A DNA stretch of 64,000 nt, taken from positions 1,488,001 to 1,552,000 of the forward strand of contig NC_013165.1 in the NCBI RefSeq assembly GCF_000023885.1, in the 5' to 3' direction. Under the pieces are notes generated by a model. It was not told the origin of the DNA and made no database searches. It worked only from the letters and a program-made list of their open reading frames with translations. A program made the position numbers and the translations under genes. Below, in pieces: positions 49,331 to 58,473 of this stretch (positions are counted from its first letter, which is position 1; the number at the start of each line of letters is the position of its first letter). The stretch comes from Slackia heliotrinireducens DSM 20476 (GTDB taxonomy: Bacteria; Actinomycetota; Coriobacteriia; Coriobacteriales; Eggerthellaceae).

Positions 49331-50717
49331 TCGCACGAACGCGACATACTCCAACTCTGAATCCTTCGCGCTGCTCGCACCCTCTGTGCGGGCAGCCGTT
49401 GTGTTAGCTGCGGCATGCGCTGCTGCGATTTTCGCATGCCTGTTCGCATCGTCTTCGCCTGCCTACGCGTCGGTCGAAGATGATGACATCATCATGGGCC
49501 AGACCGTTGAGGCCAGGGGGGTTTCTGCAAAGTACTGCCCGGACATCTCCTCGGAATGCGCCATCGTGGTGGGGGACGACGGAACGGTGTATTACGAGCG
49601 CAACGCTGACCAGCAGCATCAGATTGCTTCCATCACCAAGATCATGACGGCTATCGTGGCCCTTGAGAATGCAGACCTGAATACCGAAGTCACCGTCAGC
49701 AAGGCATCGGCCACGGTGGGCGAGTCTTCCGCAAACCTTAAAGAGGGCGATACCATGGATCTCAGGACCGCGCTCATGTGCCTGCTCATCCCATCGGGAA
49801 ACGACGCCGGCATCGCAATCGCGGAAACCGTGGGGACCATCATGGACCCGTCGGCATCCGACCCGCAGGCGGTGTTCGTAAGCGCCATGAACGCGAAGGC
49901 CGAAGAACTCGGCTGCACGAACACGCACTTCACGAACCCTCACGGCCTGGACGCCGACAAGTGGGGCTCTGACATGCATTCTTCGGCCCGAGACGTGGTC
50001 ACCATGGCGCGCTACGCCATGTCCTACGACACCTTCGCCGAGATTGTGCAGATGGGCGATACCACGGTTACCGTTACTGGCAAGGATAACAAGGCGCGGG
50101 ACAACTGGCTTGATGCCACCGACGATCTGTTGGAGGAATACGAAGGCATGAGGGGCGTGAAGACGGGCTCCAGCGTGCTGGCGGACTTCTGCTTCTCGGG
50201 CTGCGTCACCCGGGGCGACGAGACCTTCTACACCGTGGTTCTGGGAAACGCCACGAGCGACGAGCGCTTCGGCGATACGATCACCCTTATGGACTGGGCG
50301 TTCGGCAGCACGGTCCATACCGACTTCATCAATTCCGACTTCGTAATCTCCGAAGAGGATCCACGTCCGTACGTAGCGGACGTCACGCTGCTTGACTGGC
50401 CAAACCGCACCGTGAAGGCCACCGTCGACGACGAGGGCGAAGTGTTCGATCTGTTCTTGCCGGAAGGCGACATCGAGCAGGTCGTGTCCTACGTGCGCAT
50501 CATGGGCGATGTGGAAAAGGGCGACATCGTGGGCCGTTTGGAGTTCCATCGCAACGGCCAGACGCTCAAGGTGGTGCAATTGATTGCCGCAGAGGATGTT
50601 GCCGCACCAACCTTCACGGAATCACAGTACAATAACTTCGATCGATTCAGGCGCATGATGGAAGGTGCTGAAACCCCTGCTCCGTCCGCATGCTATAACA
50701 AGGCCATTCCCGCCTAG
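49323..50717 (+). CDS. dacF: D-alanyl-D-alanine carboxypeptidase (low-molecular-weight PBP)
   Basis: A 464-residue exported serine peptidase that trims the pentapeptide stem in peptidoglycan. A hydrophobic signal (21-42) ends at PAYAS. The active-site motifs are SITK (Ser103), SGN (158-160) and KTG in GVKTGSSV. The C-terminal part (about 330-415) is a PBP5-type beta domain. The gene starts inside the last eight bases of the ACT gene. The precise paralogue name (dacA/dacF) is uncertain. Confidence 0.93.
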   Translation: MTDRTNATYSNSESFALLAPSVRAAVVLAAACAAAIFACLFASSSPAYASVEDDDIIMGQTVEARGVSAKYCPDISSECAIVVGDDGTVYYERNADQQHQIASITKIMTAIVALENADLNTEVTVSKASATVGESSANLKEGDTMDLRTALMCLLIPSGNDAGIAIAETVGTIMDPSASDPQAVFVSAMNAKAEELGCTNTHFTNPHGLDADKWGSDMHSSARDVVTMARYAMSYDTFAEIVQMGDTTVTVTGKDNKARDNWLDATDDLLEEYEGMRGVKTGSSVLADFCFSGCVTRGDETFYTVVLGNATSDERFGDTITLMDWAFGSTVHTDFINSDFVISEEDPRPYVADVTLLDWPNRTVKATVDDEGEVFDLFLPEGDIEQVVSYVRIMGDVEKGDIVGRLEFHRNGQTLKVVQLIAAEDVAAPTFTESQYNNFDRFRRMMEGAETPAPSACYNKAIPA

Positions 50718-50751
50718 CGACAACGCTCGGCGTTTTGTAGAGAGGAACGAC

Positions 50752-51201
50752 ATGACTGAGAAATGCCCTGTTTGCAACACCGTTCTGGACCCTGGTGCGA
50801 CCGCTTGCCCCATCTGCGGGTTCAAGCTGCTGGGACGCACCCAGGCCTTCACTCCCATCGCCATGCAGCCCAACGACGTCACGGCCAATGCCGGCCTGCT
50901 CAACGAGGCTACGCTGCGCATCGTCAAGGGTGCCCAGGTGGGCAGCATCTTCCATCTGTCCGCAGACACCATCACCATGGGCCGCAACCCGCATTGCGAC
51001 ATCTTCCTGAACGATATGACCGTGTCCCGCAACCATGCCGTGTTCGAGCGTCGCGGTTCGGGCTACGCAATTATCGACCAGGGTTCGTTCAACGGCCTGT
51101 GGATCAACCATGAGAACGTGCACGAGGCCGTGCTGCGCGACGGCGACCTAATCGAGGTCGGCGCCTTCATCCTGCTCTATCAGACCAATCCGGGTCATTA
51201 A
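50752..51201 (+). CDS. Zinc-ribbon FHA-domain protein
   Basis: A 149-residue cytoplasmic protein with an N-terminal zinc ribbon (CPVC and CPIC within the first 25 residues) and a C-terminal FHA domain. The FHA domain has MGRNPHCDIFLND, SRNHA and GSFNGLWIN. FHA domains bind phosphothreonine, so it is a probable target or reader of a Ser/Thr kinase, none of which lies nearby. AGAGAGGAA precedes ATG 50752. It sits between dacF and iorA on the same strand. Confidence 0.92.
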   Translation: MTEKCPVCNTVLDPGATACPICGFKLLGRTQAFTPIAMQPNDVTANAGLLNEATLRIVKGAQVGSIFHLSADTITMGRNPHCDIFLNDMTVSRNHAVFERRGSGYAIIDQGSFNGLWINHENVHEAVLRDGDLIEVGAFILLYQTNPGH

Positions 51202-51228
51202 CAAGCATCCTACACAAGGGGGACTTAT

Positions 51229-52965
51229 ATGGAACTGCTATCGGGCAACGAGGCCATAGCGCGTGGTGCGTGGGAAGCCGGCGCCACCATCGGCGTGGCG
51301 TACCCCGGCACCCCCTCCACCGAAACGATGGAGAACTTCGGCAAGTACGAGGACGTATACGCCGAATGGTGCACTAATGAGAAAGTGGCCGTCGAAGTGG
51401 GCATGGGTGCATCCATGGCCGGGCGTCGCGTGCTGTCGACCATGAAGCACGTTGGCGTGAACGTGGCGGCAGACCCGCTGTTCACGGCGGCTTACACGGG
51501 CATCGGCGGCGGCTTCGTCATTCTGGCGGCCGACGACCCGGGCATGCATTCGTCCCAGAACGAGCAGGATTCCCGCTACTACGCCATGGCGGCCCATATC
51601 CCCATGCTCGACCCTGCGGATTCCTCCGAGGCCCTGAAGTTCACCCGCGACGCCTACGAGCTGTCCGAGCGCTTCGACACGCCGGTCATGATCCGATCCA
51701 ACGTGCGCGTGTCCCACACAAGGTGCCTGGTAGAAGTGGGGGAGAAGGTTCCCTTCGAGCCCAAGCCCTATAAGAAGGACGCCTCCAAGTACGTCATGAT
51801 GCCGCTGTACGCCAAGGTGCGCCGCGTCGTGCTGGAACAGCGCGTTGCAGACATGAAGGCTTTTGTCGAGGAATGCGAATACAACAAGGTTGTCGAAGGC
51901 GCCGACAACGAGATCGGCGTCATCTGCGCCGGCTCCACCTACCAACATGTGATCGAGGCGCTGCCTGAAGCCAACGTGCTCAAGATCGGGGTAAGCTGGC
52001 CGCTGCCCGAGAAGAAGATCCGCGATTTCGCGGCATCCGTGAAGGACGTTTACGTGATCGAGGAGGGCTCCGAGTACCTGTCCAATCAGGTGAAGGCCCT
52101 GGGCGTCACGCTGTCCGAAACCGTGCGTCCGCTCAAGCCTGAAGGAGAGTTGACACCTGGCCTGATCAGCTACGCCTTCGGCAAGGATATCCCGAGCCAC
52201 ATCGAGTCCCCGGAAGACCTGCCGCCCCGGCCGCCTGCGCTGTGCCCTGGTTGCCCGCATCGCCCGGTGTTTCGCGAACTGCATCGCATCCACGCCATCG
52301 TGACCGGCGACATCGGATGCTATACGCTGGGCGCCTTGGCTCCGCTTGAGGGCATCGACAGCGTGCTTGACATGGGCGCTTCCGTGTCCATGGCGCATGG
52401 CGTCGAACTGGCGCTTCAGGACAAGGCCCATAACCCCGTAGTCGCGGTCATCGGCGACTCCACCTTCGCCCATTCCGGCGCATCGTCGCTGCTGAACACC
52501 GTATACAACTGCGGCACGGGCACGGTGTGCATTCTGGACAACCGCACGACCGCCATGACCGGCCGCCAGGGCAATCCCGTCAACGGCGTTACGCTGCAGG
52601 GCCGCCCCAGCCGCGAACTGGACCTGCCCGCATTCGTGCGTTCCATGGGCGTGGACGATGTACGCGTCGTTGACCCGCAGGACTTGGAAGCCGTCAAGCG
52701 CGAGCTGGGCGACGCCACCAAGAACGACCACCTGACGGTCATCATCTTCAAATCGCCCTGCGTCCTTCTGGAGCGCAAGCAGCGTGAGAAGTACTGGATC
52801 AACGCCAACTGCCGCGGCTGCGGCATCTGCACCACGCTGGGCTGCCCGGCCATTTCCCGTGACTCAGAGTCGCGCCTGGCCAGCATCGACCCATCGCTGT
52901 GCTGCGGCTGCTCGCAGTGCAGCCAGCTGTGCCCGTTCGACGCCATCGTGCATGAAGGGAAGTAA
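51229..52965 (+). CDS. iorA: Indolepyruvate ferredoxin oxidoreductase, alpha subunit
   Basis: A 578-residue thiamine-diphosphate enzyme. With IorB it converts aryl pyruvates plus CoA to aryl acetyl-CoA, CO2 and reduced ferredoxin. The N-terminal pyrimidine-binding domain begins LLSGNEAIARGAWEAG. The TPP/Mg site GDSTFAHSGASSL lies near residue 410. The C-terminus carries two [4Fe-4S] motifs, CRGCGICTTLGCP and CCGCSQCSQLCP. AAGGGGGA precedes the ATG and iorB follows two bases later. The reduced ferredoxin is a candidate electron source for the Ech hydrogenase encoded 5 kb upstream. Confidence 0.97.
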   Translation: MELLSGNEAIARGAWEAGATIGVAYPGTPSTETMENFGKYEDVYAEWCTNEKVAVEVGMGASMAGRRVLSTMKHVGVNVAADPLFTAAYTGIGGGFVILAADDPGMHSSQNEQDSRYYAMAAHIPMLDPADSSEALKFTRDAYELSERFDTPVMIRSNVRVSHTRCLVEVGEKVPFEPKPYKKDASKYVMMPLYAKVRRVVLEQRVADMKAFVEECEYNKVVEGADNEIGVICAGSTYQHVIEALPEANVLKIGVSWPLPEKKIRDFAASVKDVYVIEEGSEYLSNQVKALGVTLSETVRPLKPEGELTPGLISYAFGKDIPSHIESPEDLPPRPPALCPGCPHRPVFRELHRIHAIVTGDIGCYTLGALAPLEGIDSVLDMGASVSMAHGVELALQDKAHNPVVAVIGDSTFAHSGASSLLNTVYNCGTGTVCILDNRTTAMTGRQGNPVNGVTLQGRPSRELDLPAFVRSMGVDDVRVVDPQDLEAVKRELGDATKNDHLTVIIFKSPCVLLERKQREKYWINANCRGCGICTTLGCPAISRDSESRLASIDPSLCCGCSQCSQLCPFDAIVHEGK

Positions 52966-52967
52966 CC

Positions 52968-53558
52968 ATGGCCGATACGAAAACCATTCTCATCTGCGGT
53001 GTCGGCGGCCAGGGCGCCCTGCTTGCAGCCGACCTGCTCGCTCGTGCCACCGCAGCATCCGGACAGCAGGTCAAGGTGTCCGAAATCCACGGCATGGCTC
53101 AACGAGGCGGATCCGTGACCACTGTGGTCCGCATCGGCGACGAGGTCAAATCCATGGTGGCCGACACGGGAGCCGTGGACTACCTGATCTCCTTCGAAAC
53201 CATCGAGGCTTTGCGCAACATCTCCTTCCTGCGCGAAGGCGGCACGCTCATCGTGGCTGATGAGACCATCAAATCGCTTCCTGTGGCAATCGGCAAGGCC
53301 AAGATGCCCGCACGCGTCCACGAGCAGCTCAACGACGCCGGCGCCCTGCTGGTGGATGCTGAAGAGCTTGCCTTCAAGGCGGGAAGCACCAAGGCTGTCA
53401 ACGTGGTGCTGCTGGGCGTGCTTTCGTACTTCCTACCGTATGAGGTCGACACCTGGAACGAGGTCATCGCAAAACGCGTGCCCCCGAAGTTCAAGGACAT
53501 CAACTTGGCGGCCTTCGCTGCTGGTCGCGCCTTCGCCGAAGAGCATGTAAAGGCATAG
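52968..53558 (+). CDS. iorB: Indolepyruvate ferredoxin oxidoreductase, beta subunit
   Basis: A 196-residue gamma-type domain protein that completes IorAB. It starts TILICGVGGQGALLAADLLARA and contains SEIHGMAQRGGSV, both standard for the family. The start lies two bases after the iorA stop with GGGAAG upstream. The gene is followed four bases later by gluQ. Confidence 0.96.
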   Translation: MADTKTILICGVGGQGALLAADLLARATAASGQQVKVSEIHGMAQRGGSVTTVVRIGDEVKSMVADTGAVDYLISFETIEALRNISFLREGGTLIVADETIKSLPVAIGKAKMPARVHEQLNDAGALLVDAEELAFKAGSTKAVNVVLLGVLSYFLPYEVDTWNEVIAKRVPPKFKDINLAAFAAGRAFAEEHVKA

Positions 53559-53562
53559 CACC

Positions 53563-54516
53563 GTGCCCGTCGAAACGCATACCGCTTTAGAAAACGCCCC
53601 TGTGAAGGGGCGTTTCGCTCCGTCGCCTACGGGTCGCATGCACGCCGGCAACATCTACGCTGCCCTGTGCGCCTGGCTGGTCGCGAAATCGCAAGGCGGA
53701 TCCATCGTGCTGCGCATCGAGGATCTGGACAGGGAACGCTCCAAGCATGAATACATCGATGCGGTGCAGCGCGATTTTGAATTCCTAGGGCTGACCTGGG
53801 ACGAAGGGCCGTATTTCCAGAGCGGGCGCGACGAGGCGTACCAGCAGGCCTTCGACACGCTTGTTGAGAAAGGCCTGGTCTACCCATGCTACTGCACCAG
53901 GGCCGATTTGCATGCCGCATCGGCTCCGCACAGGGGAGAGAAGCTGATCTATGCCGGCACCTGCCGAAACCTGACGGCCGCACAGCGTGCGCAACGGGAG
54001 CTTTCCCGAAAACCTGCCCAGCGCCTCATCGTGCCCGACGAGGTGTACGCATTGGACGATCTGGTCCAAGGGCATTACGAACAGAACCTGGCGCACGACT
54101 GCGGAGACTTCCTCATCCGCAGGTCGGACGGCGCCTTCGCCTATCAGCTGGCCGTTGTGGTCGACGACGCCGCCCAAGGCGTGAACTCCGTGGTTCGTGG
54201 GATGGACCTGCTGTGCTCGACGCCCCAGCAGATCTACCTGCAGCGGATTCTGGGGCTTTCTGAGGCCCAGTATGCCCATGTGCCGCTCCTTGTAGCAGAA
54301 AGGAACCGTCGCCTGTCCAAGCGTGACCATGACGCGTCAATCGACTGCTTGCTCGAGCGTTTCAAGAGTCCGGAAGCTATCGTTGGGCATATCGCGGGCA
54401 TTACAGGGCTTGCGCCCAACTGCGATCCCGCCACGCCGGAACAGCTTCTGGAGACGTTCACGATCGGCCGGCTCTCAACCTGCTTCGACGATCTTGTCCA
54501 AATCCAGTGGCGCTAG
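53563..54516 (+). CDS. gluQ: Glutamyl-Q tRNA(Asp) synthetase
   Basis: A 317-residue paralogue of the glutamyl-tRNA synthetase catalytic domain that places glutamate on queuosine at position 34 of tRNA-Asp. GRFAPSPTGRMHAGN is the HIGH-type motif and RRLSKRDHDAS the KMSKS-type motif. A zinc site, CYC...YAGTC, distinguishes it from GltX, and there is no anticodon-binding domain. GTG 53563 is used. It is immediately downstream of iorB and converges with the 2-hydroxyacid dehydrogenase gene. Confidence 0.93.
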   Translation: MPVETHTALENAPVKGRFAPSPTGRMHAGNIYAALCAWLVAKSQGGSIVLRIEDLDRERSKHEYIDAVQRDFEFLGLTWDEGPYFQSGRDEAYQQAFDTLVEKGLVYPCYCTRADLHAASAPHRGEKLIYAGTCRNLTAAQRAQRELSRKPAQRLIVPDEVYALDDLVQGHYEQNLAHDCGDFLIRRSDGAFAYQLAVVVDDAAQGVNSVVRGMDLLCSTPQQIYLQRILGLSEAQYAHVPLLVAERNRRLSKRDHDASIDCLLERFKSPEAIVGHIAGITGLAPNCDPATPEQLLETFTIGRLSTCFDDLVQIQWR

Positions 54517-54525
54517 AGGTTCGCT

Positions 54526-55500
54526 CTAATACCCCAATGTGCGGTCGACCAGGCGGGCGAGCGGCCTGCCAGAAGCGTAGTTCTTCAGGTCCTCGCAGAA
54601 CAGGCGCACGCACTCGTCACGGGTCCATGCCATGGTCATGTTGCCTGAAACATGGGGCGTGATCAGGATGTTCTTAGCGTCCCACAGCGGATGGTCTGCC
54701 GGCAGGGGCTCAGGCGACATCACGTCCAGCGCAGCGCCTGCCAGATGCCCACTTTCGAGGGCCTCGATGAGCGCCGGCTGGTCTACGGCCGTTCCGCGGC
54801 CCACGTTGATCACAAGCGCGCCTTCGGGAAGCAGCGCGATGCGGTCCTTCGTCAGGACGCCCTGCGTTTCCGGGGTGCCCGGCAGCGCCATGACCAGGAC
54901 GTCTAGGCGGGGGAGCACTTCGTCCAGCTGGGCGATAGGGAAGACCTGGTCGAAGGGTTCGCGGGGCGCACCTGTTCGGCTGATGCCGATGACGGGCCTG
55001 GCGCCCAGGCTCAAGACCTTGCGGGCGTATTCCGAACCGATGTTGCCGGCTCCCAGAACGCCTATCTGGACTTCACGAATCGACCTGATAGGAAGCTGGT
55101 TTTCCCAACGGCGTTCAGCGGTGATCCGAGCGTATTCGGGCATGCGGCGCAGCAGCATGAGGGTGGTCATGACCAAGTGTTCGCCGATGGTTTCGTCATA
55201 GGCTCCAGAGGAGCAGCTGAGCAGGCATTCCTGCGTAGGGAACCACTCGGGGTGCGCGCAGTAGGGATCAACACCCGCAAACGAGCAGCAATACCATTTC
55301 AGGCGATCCGTTGCGGCCTGCAGCGCCTCGGGCGAGTGCGCGAAGAGGATCTCCGCCTCGGCTATGCGGGATTTCGCACCTTCTACCTGGTCGTTCACGT
55401 AGAATCGGGCGTCGAATCCGAGCTTGGACGCGACTTCTTGGATCTGACGCTTCTGTTGGTCGTTCAGCCATTCGATGCACACGCAGATGATACGTTCCAT
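54526..55500 (-). CDS. D-2-hydroxyacid dehydrogenase
   Basis: A 324-residue NAD-linked dehydrogenase of the D-isomer 2-hydroxyacid family. IGVLGAGNIGSEYARKVLSLG is the dinucleotide-binding motif (only the GxGxxG core matters), INVGRGTAVD carries the Arg, and SPEPLPADHPLW and ITPHVSG give the catalytic Glu and His. The substrate is not known. Reduction of aryl pyruvates to aryl lactates is attractive beside iorAB, but is inference. ATG 55500 is preferred. An in-frame GTG three codons earlier is also possible. Confidence 0.92.
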   Translation of the reverse strand: MERIICVCIEWLNDQQKRQIQEVASKLGFDARFYVNDQVEGAKSRIAEAEILFAHSPEALQAATDRLKWYCCSFAGVDPYCAHPEWFPTQECLLSCSSGAYDETIGEHLVMTTLMLLRRMPEYARITAERRWENQLPIRSIREVQIGVLGAGNIGSEYARKVLSLGARPVIGISRTGAPREPFDQVFPIAQLDEVLPRLDVLVMALPGTPETQGVLTKDRIALLPEGALVINVGRGTAVDQPALIEALESGHLAGAALDVMSPEPLPADHPLWDAKNILITPHVSGNMTMAWTRDECVRLFCEDLKNYASGRPLARLVDRTLGY

Positions 55501-55515
55501 GCTCTCCACCTTCCT

Positions 55516-56550
55516 TTAGAGGACGAAGTTGACGGCGCAGGGGAGCGCCAGCATTAGGGCGTAGTACACGTTCAAAGTGATGTTCACGCTGAGAATCTGC
55601 GGCATGGCGCCGTCGCGGGATGCGGGAACCATGGGATTGCGCCACAGTGCCCGCAGCTGCGGGTATGCAGTAAGCAGCATAAACGGTACCAGGATGAGGG
55701 ATGCGGCCAGATCGCCCGGAACCTCAAAACCGTTGTACAAGGCCGCGCGCAACACGGATAGAAGGCAGATTGCGGCGATCCAGATGACGATGAGTGCGTG
55801 GTACATCTTAAGCGCGCGGTCGTGCCCTAAAAGCACAGGCAGCGTCTTGCGGCCGGCTTCGATGTCCTTGTCGATGTCGCAGGTGTTGTTGGTCATCATG
55901 ATGAGGCCGATGCCGATGATGAGCGGCAAAGCGTACAGCAACACCATCCAATCGAAGCTTTTCGTTAAGGAATAGTAGCTGGCCAGACAGATAAGGGCGC
56001 CCATGACAAAGCCGCTGACGAGCTCGCCGATAGGAAGATAGGAGATGGGCGTTTTTCCGCCGGAGTACAGAAACACGATGGCGGCTCCGATAAGGGCGAT
56101 GCCCAGCGGGATGAACCCTGCGTGGTAGATGACATAGATGCCCAGCAGAAACGCCGTGACCAGCAAGCCTACAGCGAAGGCCAGCACGCTTTTCAGATTC
56201 AGGTTGTTATACACAAGCACCGCATCGGTCACGTCGTCGGATGAGTTCTCGACCGTATCGACCCCTTTGACATAGTCGAAGTAATCGTTCAGAACGTTCA
56301 CACAGGATTGCATGAGCACGCTGATCGCTAACAGCACCAGTGTCATGCTAAGGGAAACGGGAACCGTGCCGGAATAGCAAACGCCAACGCCACATGCCAC
56401 ATAATTAGGGCCTGAACAGGCAAGACACACTGCCGCTAAGACAGGGAGGATGGATGCGGGCCAGGTATGCGGAGCTACTTCCTGCCACATCAGCTTTGGT
56501 GTGAATGCGTCGTACGCCTGTTCGCTATCCATCAAATCACGATTTGACAT
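55516..56550 (-). CDS. menA: 1,4-Dihydroxy-2-naphthoate polyprenyltransferase-like protein (UbiA family)
   Basis: A 344-residue integral membrane prenyltransferase. The first Asp-rich motif is VLNDYFDYVKGVDT and the second is NNTCDIDKDIEAGRKTLPV. About nine helices are visible. The family member MenA attaches the isoprenoid chain of menaquinone. The start is placed at the second ATG (56550), seven bases after AGGAG, because the ATG two codons earlier is too close to that site. It is followed by the dehydrogenase gene on the same strand. No other men genes are in the window. Confidence 0.9.
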   Translation of the reverse strand: MSNRDLMDSEQAYDAFTPKLMWQEVAPHTWPASILPVLAAVCLACSGPNYVACGVGVCYSGTVPVSLSMTLVLLAISVLMQSCVNVLNDYFDYVKGVDTVENSSDDVTDAVLVYNNLNLKSVLAFAVGLLVTAFLLGIYVIYHAGFIPLGIALIGAAIVFLYSGGKTPISYLPIGELVSGFVMGALICLASYYSLTKSFDWMVLLYALPLIIGIGLIMMTNNTCDIDKDIEAGRKTLPVLLGHDRALKMYHALIVIWIAAICLLSVLRAALYNGFEVPGDLAASLILVPFMLLTAYPQLRALWRNPMVPASRDGAMPQILSVNITLNVYYALMLALPCAVNFVL

Positions 56551-56684
56551 CTGCATGCTCCTAGAATCGAACGTTTCGGTTTTTAGATTGTACCACAGAC
56601 ATGCATCAACATGACCACTTCACATATGCGTGGCACAATTGCATACTGCTGCGGATGAACCGTGGCAAGAAGGGAAGTGTACGT

Positions 56685-57080
56685 ATGGGATTGAATGTGC
56701 TGGCGGTCGCTATCGGCGGCGGCATCGGTGCTACGTTGCGATATTTGGTCAGCTATTGGTTCGGTATTGCAGGCATCACAAGCAATTTTCCATGGTCGAC
56801 ATTCGTGGTGAACGCGGTGGGATGCTTTGCTATAGGGTTCATGTCGGTCGTGTTCGATGGGCCTATGGGAAAGAACCTGGGCACCTGGAGGATTTTCGCC
56901 ATCACCGGGATGACGGGCGGATTCACAACGCTTTCCACGTTCGGGCTCGAAACCATCAATCTGTTCGAGCGCGGTGCCTTCGGGTACGCCGTCATCAACT
57001 TCGTCGCTAACATCGGCATCTGTTTCGTCGGCATCCTCATCGGCCGAGCCGTGGGCCGCATGGTGTTCCATGCGGTTTAA
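56685..57080 (+). CDS. crcB: Fluoride channel CrcB/Fluc
   Basis: A 131-residue four-helix protein of the Fluc family that exports fluoride. GGGIGATLRYLV, VVNAVGCFAIGFM and the pore motif GMTGGFTTLSTFGLE are all present. AAGGGAAG lies before ATG 56685. The frame is open upstream to 56601 without a better site. No fluoride riboswitch is recognisable in front of it. It diverges from the menA-like gene. Confidence 0.94.
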   Translation: MGLNVLAVAIGGGIGATLRYLVSYWFGIAGITSNFPWSTFVVNAVGCFAIGFMSVVFDGPMGKNLGTWRIFAITGMTGGFTTLSTFGLETINLFERGAFGYAVINFVANIGICFVGILIGRAVGRMVFHAV

Positions 57081-57991
57081 TGCAACCGAGCCTCTTTTGA
57101 TCGACCAGTTTCGATCTTGTGGCTTTTGTAGGGGATATTCCGCCTCTGTCTGCCTTCGGATGAGAACAATGCAACTTTACATAAGATATATTATCAGCTT
57201 CATGTGTAAAATATAGGGGGAGCAGCCGATTGATGTATCCCGAAGTCTTTTGTCAACTTCTGTTCCCGGCCAGTTACAACCGGATCTGAAGCCGCCGGTT
57301 TACACCGCTATGGAGTTACGTTCGTTAGGATTGCTCGTCGCTTGCCGCTTGCGTTTTATTTCGTTTAAGCCGCTCTTCTGGTCGGTTCGCTGGAAACCGA
57401 CCTCCAAATGATTCGTCTTTGGTTTTCGAGTAGCTTAGTCATCAATTGATGCTCCGGCAATCGTTTTCAGGCTTCCATTATAGTATCCTAAGCTGCCTAT
57501 AAGCCTCTGACCTGCGCTTTTATATAGCGACGCTCTGAGAGCCGTTATAAGGCCCCGTTTTAGTTTCAGACGACTAAGTACTCGTGGAAAATGAGGTTTT
57601 TACCTTCGGAATTATCGCTAGCCGTCGAGATTGCAAGATTCAAAGGGTTCGGATGCATTTGTCGGAACCGAACCGCAGACGTTGGCCAATATTTGGATGC
57701 ATGCATCTGGAAAACAGCTTTCAAGTCGCCATGAATCTCGACTCAGCAAAATTAGAAGCGACCGAAACTGCCGAACGGCCTATAGCAAGTTGCCTTGGTC
57801 GTCCGGCAGGCGTTCGATTCTAAATGTCTGAAAGCGTGCAAGCCCTGATTCTTGTTTTCTTTAACACAAAGAGCTGGCAGGATTTGTTCGATGCTGTATG
57901 CTAGCTTCAAAATGCAAATACGAACAAATATACGACCGTATTTAACTAGTGGACAAATGTTCGTATTCAGTACAAAAACACGAACATAAGC
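57081..57991. other. Gene-poor, AT-richer gap of about 910 bases
   Basis: No gene I can support lies here. What can be seen: a GGGGGAG site (57216-57222) before an 18-codon frame at 57233-57289, an 8-bp hairpin GGTCGGTT/AACCGACC (57380-57387 and 57395-57402), and a shorter AACCGG/CCGGTT stem near 57278-57300. At the far end there are clustered TACGAACA-type repeats (57916-57987). Base composition is clearly lower in GC than the flanks. It may be a decayed mobile element or a non-coding RNA locus. Confidence 0.4.
57916..57987. repeat. Inverted repeats with the unit ACGAACA downstream of the tRNA-binding protein gene
   Basis: AAATACG (57916-57922) pairs with CGTATTT (57937-57943). ATGTTCGT (57957-57964) pairs with ACGAACAT (57980-57987). 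The same CGAACA core recurs at 58428 and 58468, near the dinB start. Confidence 0.6.
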
Positions 57992-58342
57992 CTAGCAGCA
58001 ACGCACGCCGTTCGGTACGGGCTTTTCGGGCATGGCTAGGACCGGCATGATGCCGTCCTCGTATCCGATGTCGTACAGCAGCCCCTCGGAATATTCGCCT
58101 GCCATCTTCTTTTTGGCCAGGTTCACGACGAACAGCGCTTGGCAGCCTTCGATTTCTTGCGGGTTCTCGCGTTCTTCACGCATGCCGCTTAGAATCTGCC
58201 GTTTGAAGTCGCCGAAGTCTACGGTCAGCTTGACCAACTTGTCGGACTTCGCAACGTTCTCGACCTTTTCGATCAACCCCACGCGGATATCGATCTTATC
58301 AAGGTCCTCAAAGCTGATGGTTTCCTTCACAGGTGCGCTCAT
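57992..58342 (-). CDS. Stand-alone tRNA-binding (EMAP/CsaA-like) domain protein
   Basis: A 116-residue OB-fold protein like the C-terminal domain of methionyl-tRNA synthetase. FEDLDKIDIRVGLIEKVENV, DFGDFKRQILSGM and VVNLAKKKMAGEYSEG are the family pattern. It may act as a tRNA-binding cofactor or a CsaA-type chaperone. ATG 58342 follows GAGAGGAGAG, while an open frame of 19 more codons upstream lacks a site. It ends in GVRCC, an unusual double Cys. It is divergent from dinB. Confidence 0.88.
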   Translation of the reverse strand: MSAPVKETISFEDLDKIDIRVGLIEKVENVAKSDKLVKLTVDFGDFKRQILSGMREERENPQEIEGCQALFVVNLAKKKMAGEYSEGLLYDIGYEDGIMPVLAMPEKPVPNGVRCC

Positions 58343-58416
58343 GCGGCTCTCCTCTCTCGCTTGCTCTAACGATAGTTCGAGTATAGCAGCATCTTTCATT
58401 TATAACTGATAGCTGC

Positions 58417-58473
58417 TATGATAAATGCGAACATATTTTCGTACGAAAGATTATAATTGGATACACACGAACA
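58417..58473 (+). promoter_or_regulatory. dinB promoter with SOS-like boxes
   Basis: TTTCAT (58394-58399) and TATGAT (58417-58422) are 17 bases apart. CGAACATATTTTCG (58428-58441) falls at the expected start site and differs by one base from the CGAAC-N4-GTTCG LexA-type palindrome. CGAACA recurs at 58468-58473, inside the start of the gene. A TATAAT also lies at 58452-58457, overlapping the TTG start. Confidence 0.5.

Noticed and set aside
56551-56684. Fluoride riboswitch before crcB
   Set aside because: The conserved core of that riboswitch is not visible in the short upstream region.
57584-57823. 79-codon frame in the AT-rich gap
   Set aside because: GTG start without a ribosome-binding site, no motif, and position in a low-GC non-coding stretch. 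It is treated as chance.
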